A stretch of 64,000 nucleotides of DNA from Oleispira sp963933055. GTDB lineage: Bacteria > Pseudomonadota > Gammaproteobacteria > Pseudomonadales > Oceanobacteraceae. Where the stretch lies: NCBI GenBank assembly GCA_963933055.1, contig CAWVSY010000014.1, positions 1-64,000 of the forward strand, in the 5' to 3' direction. Shown here one piece after another: positions 57,374-64,000 of the stretch. The stretch's first letter is position 1; every line of letters begins with the position of its first letter. Under the pieces are notes generated by a model. That model ran no database searches, was not told where the DNA came from, and saw only the letters and a list, made by a program, of their open reading frames with translations. A program made the position numbers and the translations under genes.

Positions 57374-57565
57374 CTATTCTTTTGGTGGGAACCCAGCTTC
57401 ACGTAAAGCCTCAGAAATCTGCTCTAAAGATATTGATGTTTGCACATCTACCTTACGTATTGGTGGGTTGGTTACGATTTTAGCCTCTGGATCCATATTC
57501 TGAATAACTTTAGTCACTGTTCGAGCGCAGCCACCGCATGTCATATTTTCTATATGTAATTGCAT
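57374..57565 (-). CDS. Heavy-metal-binding protein, GolB/CopZ-like
   Basis: A 63-residue single HMA domain with the metal-binding motif MTCGGCART (CxxC). The C-terminal GFPPKE is the ending seen in GolB-type and related cytoplasmic copper or gold chaperones. Such proteins bind Cu(I) or Au(I) and hand it to efflux systems or buffer it. The gene has its own MerR-type promoter and sits directly downstream of an RND pump gene, as golB lies near gesABC in Salmonella. Metal specificity cannot be told from this sequence. Confidence 0.85.
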   Translation of the reverse strand: MQLHIENMTCGGCARTVTKVIQNMDPEAKIVTNPPIRKVDVQTSISLEQISEALREAGFPPKE

Positions 57566-57596
57566 TTGTATATCCTATTTAGTTGTGGTGACCTTT

Positions 57597-57627
57597 AGGA
57601 TAGAGTTTGCCACTGTTGTAAGGTCAA
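57597..57627 (-). promoter_or_regulatory. MerR-family (CueR/GolS-like) promoter of the metal-binding gene
   Basis: On the minus strand TTGACC (57627-57622) and TATCCT (57602-57597) are separated by exactly 19 bases. This is the over-long spacer that MerR-family activators untwist when they bind metal. The spacer carries the CCTT...GGC features of copper- and gold-type operators but only an imperfect dyad. The start codon is about 30 bases downstream. Confidence 0.8.
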
Positions 57628-57652
57628 GCCCTATCGCCAAAGATTTTCGTGC

Positions 57653-60600
57653 TTATCCTCTTTGACTAAACGTTTCACCAGAGGTATCAACTTTTCGCCT
57701 TGAGGAAAAACTTCGCACAACCACATAAAACACAGGAGTAAGCAGTAAGCCAAAGAAGGTTACTCCAAGCATTCCCGAGAATACGGCAATACCCATAGCA
57801 TGCCGCATTTCGGCACCAGCCCCACTAGCTAATAGCAAAGGTATAGCACCCGCAATAAACGCCAGAGATGTCATAAGAATCGGACGTAAACGCAAGCGAG
57901 CAGACTCAAGCACGGCCGCCAATGGTGATAGTCCTTCACTCTCCTTGGTTCGGGCAAACTCCACGATTAAGATTGCATTTTTCGCGGCCAGCCCCACCAA
58001 AACAACAAAACCAATCTGAGTAAAGATATTGTTATCACCATTAGAAATCCAGACTCCCCCAATTGCAGAAAATAGCGCCATCGGCGCAATCAGCAATACA
58101 GCAAATGGCAAAGACCAACTGTTATATTGTGCCGCCAAGATAAGGAAAGCAAAGAAAACAGCTAGAGGGAAGATATACAGTGCTGAATTACCCGCCAATT
58201 TTTCCTGATAAGTAAGGTCAGTCCATTCATATGCCATCCCTTCAGGTAAACTTTCCTTAACTATTTTCTCAATAGCATCAGTTGCCTGTCCCGAAGAATA
58301 ACCTGGTGCTGTACCACCTGTAATATCTGCAGATGGGTACCCGTTATATCGCATCACACGGTCAGGTCCAGAAGTTCGCTTAATATTTATCAGAGCTGAT
58401 AAAGGAATCATGTCACCTGCTGAGTTTCGCACCTTAAGCAACCCGATATCTTCTGCTTGCATACGGAATGGCGCATCGGCTTGGGTAATGACTCGATACG
58501 TCCGACCAAACCTATTAAAATCATTTACATAAAGCGATCCAAGATTCACCTGTAAAGTATCAAATATATCTGTTAGCGCAACCCCCTGAGATTTTGCTTT
58601 CACACGATCAATATCTACCTGAATCTGAGGCGAGTTAGTTTCAAAACTGGCCATCATCCCTGCCAACTCTGGAGTTTGCATAGCTTTAGCCATGATGACG
58701 TCCTGCACACGAGCAAGCTCTTCAAAACCTAATCCGGCCCGGTCTTCAATTTGAAGTTTAAATCCTCCCATACTCCCTAAACCAGGAACAGGTGGTGGGG
58801 GGAATATACCCACGAAACCATCAGGAATTTGACTAAATTTCCCCATCAGACTACCAGCAATAGCCTGAGCAGATAATGATGGATTTCGACGTTCTTTAAA
58901 AGGTTTCAACATAGTAAACATTAATGCTGAATTTGGCATGTTAGGGCCGTTTACCGATAAGCCAGGGAATGCAATCACACTTTCAACTCCAGGCTGAGAT
59001 AAAGCAATCCTGGACATTTCCTTAACTACAGCTTCGGTTCGGTCGAGTGAAGCGCCGGAAGGAAGCTGAGCAATGCCAACAAGGTAATATTTATCCTGAG
59101 CAGGCACAAAACCACCAGGAACCTGTTTGAAGCCCAGGAAGGTCAGTGCCAGAAAACCAGCATACAGAATGAGTACAATTGTACTTCCGCGAACGATACG
59201 TCGAATCGTCCCAACATAGGAATTCGACAGGCTATCAAAGAAACGGTTAAAACGACGGAAAAAAGATCCGAAAAAACGATCCATTACACGAGTCAACAAA
59301 TCTTGCTTCTCTATACCTTGATGTGGTTTCAGTAGTACGGAAGCTAATGCCGGAGACAATGTTAAGGAGTTGATAGCCGATAAAATCGTTGAGATAGCAA
59401 TCGTCAATGCAAATTGACGATAGAATTCGCCCTGAAGCCCCGAGAGGAATGCTGATGGAATAAACACAGCTGCCAGTACTGAGGTAATAGCCAGAATTGG
59501 CCCCGTTACCTCGTCCATTGCTTTTCTTGCGGCGTCTTTTGGTGAGAGTCCTTTTGCAATATGGCGCTCAACGTTCTCAACCACAACGATTGCATCATCA
59601 ACAACAATACCAATTGAAAGAACCAGACCAAATAAAGATAGCGTATTGAGTGAGAACCCAAATACATCCATTAATGCAAACGTACCCACTAATGAAATAG
59701 GCACTGCGATCAATGGGATGATTGATGCTCTCCATGTTTGCAAAAATAGCATCACGACCAGCACAACTAATATTGTGGCCTCTAATAAAGTCGTCGTGAC
59801 AGATTTCAGGGAAGCACTAACAAACACGGTCGGATCATAAGCGATACTGTACTGAATACCTTCCGGAAACCTTACTTTCAGGCGTTCCATTGTTGACCTT
59901 ACCGATGCAGACACCTCAAGTGCATTGGCGCCCGGGGTCATAACAATCTGCATACCCACTGCATTTTTATTATTTAGTAAACTCCTCATGGAGTAGTTAT
60001 CTGAACCGAGTTCAAGACGAGCCACATCACGCAAGCGCGTAATTTGTCCGTCATCTCCGGTTTTAATAACTATATCGCCGAACTGTTCCTCAGTAGTTAG
60101 GCGCCCTAAGGCATTCACAGTGACCTGGAATGATGACGATGCATTAGGTTGCTGTCCGACAGAGCCAGCCGCTACCTGAACGTTTTGTTCTTTAATCGCA
60201 GCAGTGACATCACTTGATGTTAACCCTCTGGAAGCCACTTTATTAGGATCTAACCATACTCGCATGGCATATTCCCCTTCACCTCCCAGCGCTATGCTTG
60301 CGACACCTGGTAAGCGTGAAAGCTCATCACGTACGTTTAACATTGCATAGTTAGAAACATAAAGTGGATCATAACGCTCATCAGGAGAGAACAAATGCAC
60401 CACCATAAGAATATCCGGCGAGGTTTTTTCAGTCACAACCCCTATTTGCTGGACTTCCGTTGGTAGCCGAGGCAAAGCCCGTGATACCCGATTCTGAACC
60501 TGAATTTGCGCAATATCGGGGTCAGTTCCCTGTCTGAAAGAGATGGTTAAAATCATTCGGCCGTCAGAAGCAGTTTGAGAACTCATGTAAAGCATGCCTT

Positions 60601-60823
60601 CAACCCCATTGATGGCTTGCTCAAGCGGGGCGGCAACAGTATCTGCTATTACATTGGGGTTTGCTCCGGGGTAGCTTGCCGTTACCTGAACGGTTGGCGG
60701 TGTTACGGACGGATATTCACTGAGAGGAAGTTGAAAAAACGCTAAAGAACCCGCTATCAGCATAAAAACTGATAAGACAATTGCAAATATGGGGCGCTGG
60801 ATGAAGAAATGAGGAAATTTCAT
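57653..60823 (-). CDS. RND efflux pump permease (MexF/GesB-like, HAE1 family)
   Basis: A 1056-residue inner-membrane RND pump with 12 expected helices. The proton-relay aspartates are in GIVVDDAIVVVENVER (about residue 408) and the partner lysine in VGLAAKNAILIVEFAR. Sequence flow is closest to MexF and OqxB-like pumps (EYPSVTPPTVQVTASYPGA, FPPPPVPGLGSMGGF). It overlaps the adaptor gene by 4 bases. With the MerR-type promoter and the GolB-like neighbour this resembles the gold- and drug-exporting GesAB of Salmonella. No outer-membrane channel gene is seen on either side. Confidence 0.9.
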   Translation of the reverse strand: MKFPHFFIQRPIFAIVLSVFMLIAGSLAFFQLPLSEYPSVTPPTVQVTASYPGANPNVIADTVAAPLEQAINGVEGMLYMSSQTASDGRMILTISFRQGTDPDIAQIQVQNRVSRALPRLPTEVQQIGVVTEKTSPDILMVVHLFSPDERYDPLYVSNYAMLNVRDELSRLPGVASIALGGEGEYAMRVWLDPNKVASRGLTSSDVTAAIKEQNVQVAAGSVGQQPNASSSFQVTVNALGRLTTEEQFGDIVIKTGDDGQITRLRDVARLELGSDNYSMRSLLNNKNAVGMQIVMTPGANALEVSASVRSTMERLKVRFPEGIQYSIAYDPTVFVSASLKSVTTTLLEATILVVLVVMLFLQTWRASIIPLIAVPISLVGTFALMDVFGFSLNTLSLFGLVLSIGIVVDDAIVVVENVERHIAKGLSPKDAARKAMDEVTGPILAITSVLAAVFIPSAFLSGLQGEFYRQFALTIAISTILSAINSLTLSPALASVLLKPHQGIEKQDLLTRVMDRFFGSFFRRFNRFFDSLSNSYVGTIRRIVRGSTIVLILYAGFLALTFLGFKQVPGGFVPAQDKYYLVGIAQLPSGASLDRTEAVVKEMSRIALSQPGVESVIAFPGLSVNGPNMPNSALMFTMLKPFKERRNPSLSAQAIAGSLMGKFSQIPDGFVGIFPPPPVPGLGSMGGFKLQIEDRAGLGFEELARVQDVIMAKAMQTPELAGMMASFETNSPQIQVDIDRVKAKSQGVALTDIFDTLQVNLGSLYVNDFNRFGRTYRVITQADAPFRMQAEDIGLLKVRNSAGDMIPLSALINIKRTSGPDRVMRYNGYPSADITGGTAPGYSSGQATDAIEKIVKESLPEGMAYEWTDLTYQEKLAGNSALYIFPLAVFFAFLILAAQYNSWSLPFAVLLIAPMALFSAIGGVWISNGDNNIFTQIGFVVLVGLAAKNAILIVEFARTKESEGLSPLAAVLESARLRLRPILMTSLAFIAGAIPLLLASGAGAEMRHAMGIAVFSGMLGVTFFGLLLTPVFYVVVRSFSSRRKVDTSGETFSQRG

Positions 60824-62054
60824 TTACTACCTCCCTCATTTTTGCCATTCGATTTTTTAGATGCACCTTCAGGCTGCCTCTCAGGTACGCTCAACAGCGT
60901 TTGCATCGATACGATGTCTGGCGTAACGGCCATCCCCGGTCGTACGAGCCCTTTTATGATAATTTTTTCCCCGGCCTTCAGACCGTCGCTGATAACACGT
61001 AATCCATCGACCATTGGCCCCAACACTATCGGGCGATACTGCGCCTTATTATTGGCATCAACAACAAGGACATACTTATTGCCCTGATCTGTGCCTACGG
61101 CTTGATCGTTTACCAAAATTACTTTTTGCTCACTACCAGTGCCTAACTGAACTCTGGCAAATGCTCCAGGAGTAAGAAGACCATCAGCATTCGGGATAAT
61201 AGCCCGGACACGAACAGTGCCGGTATTACGATCAATTTGGTTGCCAACAAAATCAAGCGCCCCCCCGTGCGGATACCCCTTCTCATTTGCCAGACCTATA
61301 TGTACGGGTAATTTTTCGTTGCTACGTCCGACAACATCAGGCCGAGCCTTACTGACAGTATTGAGATATGTCGCTTCATCAATATCAAAATAAACATATA
61401 AAGGGTCGGACGAAACGATTGTTGTCAATAGAGTCGCGGCCCCCCCTGGCTGCTGCTAACCAAGTTACCTTCAGTTACTAAAATCCGATCGATACGGCCA
61501 TCAATTGGCGCAGTCACACGCGAGTATGACAAATCCAGCTTTGCTGCTTCGACTGCAGCCTTCGATACCTGAACCTGTGCAACGCGGGCATTTTTCTCAG
61601 AAGATGCATCATCATAGTCTTTACGCGAAACAGCACCTCCGTTTACCAGACGGCTAATACGCTCGTAATTGCGGCTTGCCTGGAACGCCTGAGCTTCTGC
61701 CTGTCGTAATTGCGCTTGTGCACTATCAAGCACAACCTGGTAGGGCCGCGGATCGATTTGAAATAACATCTGTCCTTTCTGAACCAGACTTCCCTCCGGC
61801 ACCGTAACAGATTCGATTGCCCCTCCTACCCTGGGGCGTAGCTCCACTGTTTTAATAGCCGCTAAAGAACCGGTAAATTCAGCAGAAGGTATAATATTCC
61901 GTGATACGGCAACAGCCACGGGTACCTGTGGACCTGCAGGCGCATTTGCAGTTTTTTTTTGCGTTTCGCTTGCATCATCATTTGCAAGTACCACTTCTGT
62001 ATTGGCTGTCACTGCAACTGCCATCAGCAATATCCCAACTTTCATTTTCATCAT
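60820..62054 (-). pseudogene. RND membrane fusion protein, frameshifted (MexE/GesA-like)
   Basis: Two frames together make one adaptor of about 410 residues. The first runs from the ATG at 62054 (AAAGGA ribosome site, signal peptide VGILLMAVAVTANTEVVLA) through the lipoyl and coiled-coil hairpin (GQMLFQIDPRPYQVVLDSAQ) to GNLVSSSQGG, then stops at 61425. The second resumes in another frame at TTIVSSDPLYVYFDIDE and runs to 60820. The break is at a run of seven G residues on this strand (61446-61440), where one more or two fewer bases would restore the frame. Either the gene is broken, the tract is phase-variable, or the assembly has an indel here. Confidence 0.85.
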
Positions 62055-62120
62055 AACGATCCTTTCATTCACCAAAACTCTTCGGCCAGTCCGAAGTTGG
62101 CGTCTGTAGTAATTTCTTAC

Positions 62121-62151
62121 AGGCTAAAGCTTGTAGTAACTGGAAGGTCAA
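62121..62151 (-). promoter_or_regulatory. MerR-family (CueR/GolS-like) promoter of the RND operon
   Basis: On the minus strand TTGACC (62151-62146) and TAGCCT (62126-62121) are separated by exactly 19 bases. The block CTTGACCTTCC...AAGCTTTAGCCT closely follows the layout of the E. coli copA promoter bound by CueR. It lies about 65 bases upstream of the adaptor start. It shares -35 sequence and spacing with the promoter of the metal-binding gene, so one regulator likely controls both. Confidence 0.85.
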
Positions 62152-62271
62152 GGGGGAGGATGATAAAAACTTAGAAAGATCGCACTGATAAAATTGATTA
62201 AATCGGCTATTGAGGTGAATTCGTACAAAAAATTGAAAATTGTTTAAAACATAATGTTATTCATAGAAAAA

Positions 62272-62295
62272 ATCAGGCCACTGAAATGGCCTGAT
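62272..62295 (-). terminator. Terminator of the fused molybdoenzyme gene
   Basis: ATCAGGCCA pairs perfectly with TGGCCTGAT (arms 62295-62287 and 62280-62272), followed on the minus strand by a run of T residues. It lies 30 bases after the stop at 62325. Confidence 0.92.
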
Positions 62296-62324
62296 GTAAA
62301 GGATGCTAATAGCTAGTACTTACC

Positions 62325-64000
62325 TCAAGCATCAATCGTGATATCACCGGCAGGAATGCACTGACATGTCAAACATGCCCCCTCATCAGAGGGCTCCACA
62401 CCATTCAGATGCTGTACGTTCCCTGCAATCACCCTAGTTGAACAGCTTTCACATTGTCCAACACGACAACCACTAGGCATTTGAATCCCAAGCTTTTCCC
62501 CAAAATTAAGTAGAGTACCTTTATCCGTGGTCCAAATCTCTGTTCTTCCTGATTTTGCAAAAATGACTTTATGACGTAATGAGGGATCATTATTTATTTT
62601 TGCTGGAGAACGAAATATCTCGTAGAAAATAGCAAATGCAGGTACACCTCTCTCCTGAAGCCCTCGCGATATCGCATCCATCATAGGCTGCGGACCACAC
62701 ATGTAATAACGAGCATTATTCTCAATAAGATATGCCTCGACATCTCCCGCACCAACGTAACCAGCTCTATCATAATCCAATCCTGGAATATCACAGTCGA
62801 GGGGCTGATTGTAGATATTAATTACTTTAAGCCTGTCAATAGACGCATTTAGCTCCGCAATTCTTTTCTTAAACGCATGTAGCCTACTATTTTGATTAGC
62901 ATAGAAAAGCCAGATCTCCGGACCTTCCGCTTGGGGGTTAATAGACTCCAGATAGGAAATGAATGGAGTAATTCCAATACCGCCAGCAAAGATTACGACA
63001 GGCTGGACGGCATTGAGCGGGACAATGAAATTCCCCCCAGGAGGGGTAAGTTCAACATCCTTGCCTATCTGCAAATGCGTGTTTATGTAGGATGACATTA
63101 TTCCTTCAACATACTCACCTTTCTCATCAGTCGCTTTCTGATGACGGACAGAAATGGAATAGGTTTTACGGTCATGAACAAACGCAGGGCCTGTCAGCGA
63201 ATACGCCCGGGTAACGATCTCTTCAGAATCGCTCATCGGACAACAGCTAACAGTGATATGCTGGCCCGGTTCATAATCAGGTAAGTAGCCTTCACTGTTC
63301 GATTGGAAGGTAATTGTCGTAACATTATCTGCTTCTTTTTTCAGTTCAATGACTTTGAATGTTTTACGACCTTCCCAGGGGCGCCTTATCAGCTCAAAAT
63401 CATTCAAGCGGCGAATGCGGCAGCGGAATGAACGCAAAGGTAAAGCACCGCTGACTGGATCATAGCTATCACCGCTGATTAAACTATTGTAATTGCTACT
63501 GTACTCACCTTTAACCGGGTATGAAGGTTTGCCAAAATCAGGACAAGCCTGCCACCACCCAAACTCAGCAATTACAGTTTCATGAGAGAGTTTGGCTTCC
63601 ACTTTTGCTCTAAATCGAGCAAGACCTGCTCTCGTTTCAATTTCTACCCAATCCCCCGTCTTGATACCTTCTTCGTCAGCCAGAGTTGCCGAAATGTCTA
63701 CCGTTGGATAAGGTGCTTTTTTTCGTAGGCTAGTCAGGCTTCGATGTTGGCTATGACAGAAGAATCCGCTTTTAACGGATGTCAGCATTAATGGATAATC
63801 AGGATCGTTGCGCTGGTATTCTTGCGGCTGTACATACTCAGGTAAAGGATTGTAACCATAGTGATGAAGGATCTCAGAGTAAAACTCTGCACGTTTTGTT
63901 TCTGTATTGAAACCTGCCAGATATCCACTATTTGGGTCTCTGAAAGCATATTTTCTGACTTTATGCTCAAGCGGGATATCGTAACCTTCTGGCTTATTTC
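62325..64000 (-). CDS. Molybdopterin oxidoreductase fused to FAD reductase and 2Fe-2S ferredoxin (partial)
   Basis: The frame is open to the window edge; the methionine at 63788 is internal, since conserved molybdoenzyme sequence (GYNPLPEYVQPQEY, DPDYPLMLTSVKSGFFCHSQ) precedes and spans it. Visible order: the end of the molybdopterin enzyme with its dinucleotide-binding domain (VDISATLADEEGIKTGDWVE, FGWWQACPDFGKPSY), an FAD-binding reductase domain (TRAYSLTGP, then FAGGIGITPFISYL and YYMCGPQPMMDAISRGL for NAD(P)H), and a plant-type ferredoxin (CRVGQCESC with a further CLTC). A single chain could thus move electrons from NAD(P)H to a molybdenum site. I cannot name the substrate. Confidence 0.85.
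   Translation of the reverse strand, partial: NKPEGYDIPLEHKVRKYAFRDPNSGYLAGFNTETKRAEFYSEILHHYGYNPLPEYVQPQEYQRNDPDYPLMLTSVKSGFFCHSQHRSLTSLRKKAPYPTVDISATLADEEGIKTGDWVEIETRAGLARFRAKVEAKLSHETVIAEFGWWQACPDFGKPSYPVKGEYSSNYNSLISGDSYDPVSGALPLRSFRCRIRRLNDFELIRRPWEGRKTFKVIELKKEADNVTTITFQSNSEGYLPDYEPGQHITVSCCPMSDSEEIVTRAYSLTGPAFVHDRKTYSISVRHQKATDEKGEYVEGIMSSYINTHLQIGKDVELTPPGGNFIVPLNAVQPVVIFAGGIGITPFISYLESINPQAEGPEIWLFYANQNSRLHAFKKRIAELNASIDRLKVINIYNQPLDCDIPGLDYDRAGYVGAGDVEAYLIENNARYYMCGPQPMMDAISRGLQERGVPAFAIFYEIFRSPAKINNDPSLRHKVIFAKSGRTEIWTTDKGTLLNFGEKLGIQMPSGCRVGQCESCSTRVIAGNVQHLNGVEPSDEGACLTCQCIPAGDITIDA

Larger units (their letters stand above)
39379..64000. mobile_element. SXT/R391-like integrative conjugative element (right-end portion)
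   Basis: The gene order from the prfC junction is setR-like, cro-like, two replication-like genes, transglycosylase, setD-like, setC-like and eex-like, then convergent traG, traH, traF. It matches the right end of SXT/R391 elements, including protein sizes that I recall for SetR (215), TraG (1189) and Eex (143). Beyond traF lies cargo. The true junction lies within or just upstream of the first prfC codons. The other end, the integrase and the remaining tra genes are past position 64000. The AT-rich defence operon and the metal island show that the cargo has several origins. Whether the DNA right of the IS66 copy still belongs to the same element is inferred. Confidence 0.85.

Noticed and set aside
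57653..62054. TMexCD-TOprJ tigecycline-resistance pump
   Set aside because: The pump's N-terminus and adaptor look like MexEF/GesAB rather than MexCD, the gene order and MerR-type promoters differ, and no TOprJ-like channel follows.
63788..63970. Small minus-strand frame of 60 residues at the right edge
   Set aside because: The conserved molybdoenzyme sequence runs through the same bases in another frame and continues to the window edge.

Overview
The window shows two kinds of DNA. Positions about 500 to 39,400 are an ordinary gammaproteobacterial chromosome with the gene order typical of Pseudomonas/Oceanospirillales relatives: murA-hisG-hisD-hisC, the Mla lipid transporter, the kdsD-lptCAB-rpoN-hpf-ptsN-rapZ-ptsO cluster, mgtE, darP, mreBCD-maf-rng-yhdP, gatCAB, sspAB, petABC, rplM-rpsI and prfC. 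Base composition by eye is mid-40s percent G+C. A marine Oceanospirillales-like host is my inference; the genus cannot be read from this sequence.

Left edge (1-890): a piece of an integron cassette array. A QacE-family drug exporter is followed by a well-formed attC site and the first codons of another cassette gene. A lone core site with a hairpin lies on its upstream side. No integrase gene lies between this cassette and hisC.

Chromosomal core (891-39,378): three histidine genes with a short-form HisG; a Mla cluster without mlaC; an LPS-export cluster without kdsC; sigma-54 with the nitrogen-related PTS; cell-shape genes (mreBCD) with rng and yhdP; the amidotransferase for misacylated tRNAs; stringent starvation proteins; the bc1 complex; two ribosomal proteins; and release factor 3.

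Mobile region (about 39,379 to beyond 64,000): an integrative conjugative element of the SXT/R391 type, seated at the 5' end of prfC, the known site of that family. From the prfC side it carries a SetR-like repressor, four operators, a Cro-like gene, two replication-like genes, a lytic transglycosylase, the FlhDC-like activators SetD and SetC, an Eex-like exclusion protein, and the convergent traF-traH-traG mating-pair genes. Beyond traF, where this family carries variable cargo, sits a three-gene AT-rich operon (nuclease-like protein, small middle protein, SMC-like ATPase with a zinc hook). It resembles the Lamassu/DdmABC/ABC-three-component anti-plasmid and anti-phage systems.

Further right are a gene cut by a complete IS66-family element, a fragment of an IS5-family transposase, and a metal-responsive island: a GolB/CopZ-like metal-binding protein, a MexF/GesB-like RND pump and its frameshifted adaptor. 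Two promoters with the 19-bp spacer of the MerR/CueR/GolS class drive these genes. The window ends inside a molybdopterin oxidoreductase fused to a flavin reductase and a plant-type ferredoxin domain. The best candidates for new biology are the Lamassu-like operon, the metal island with its paired MerR-type promoters, and the fused molybdoenzyme.
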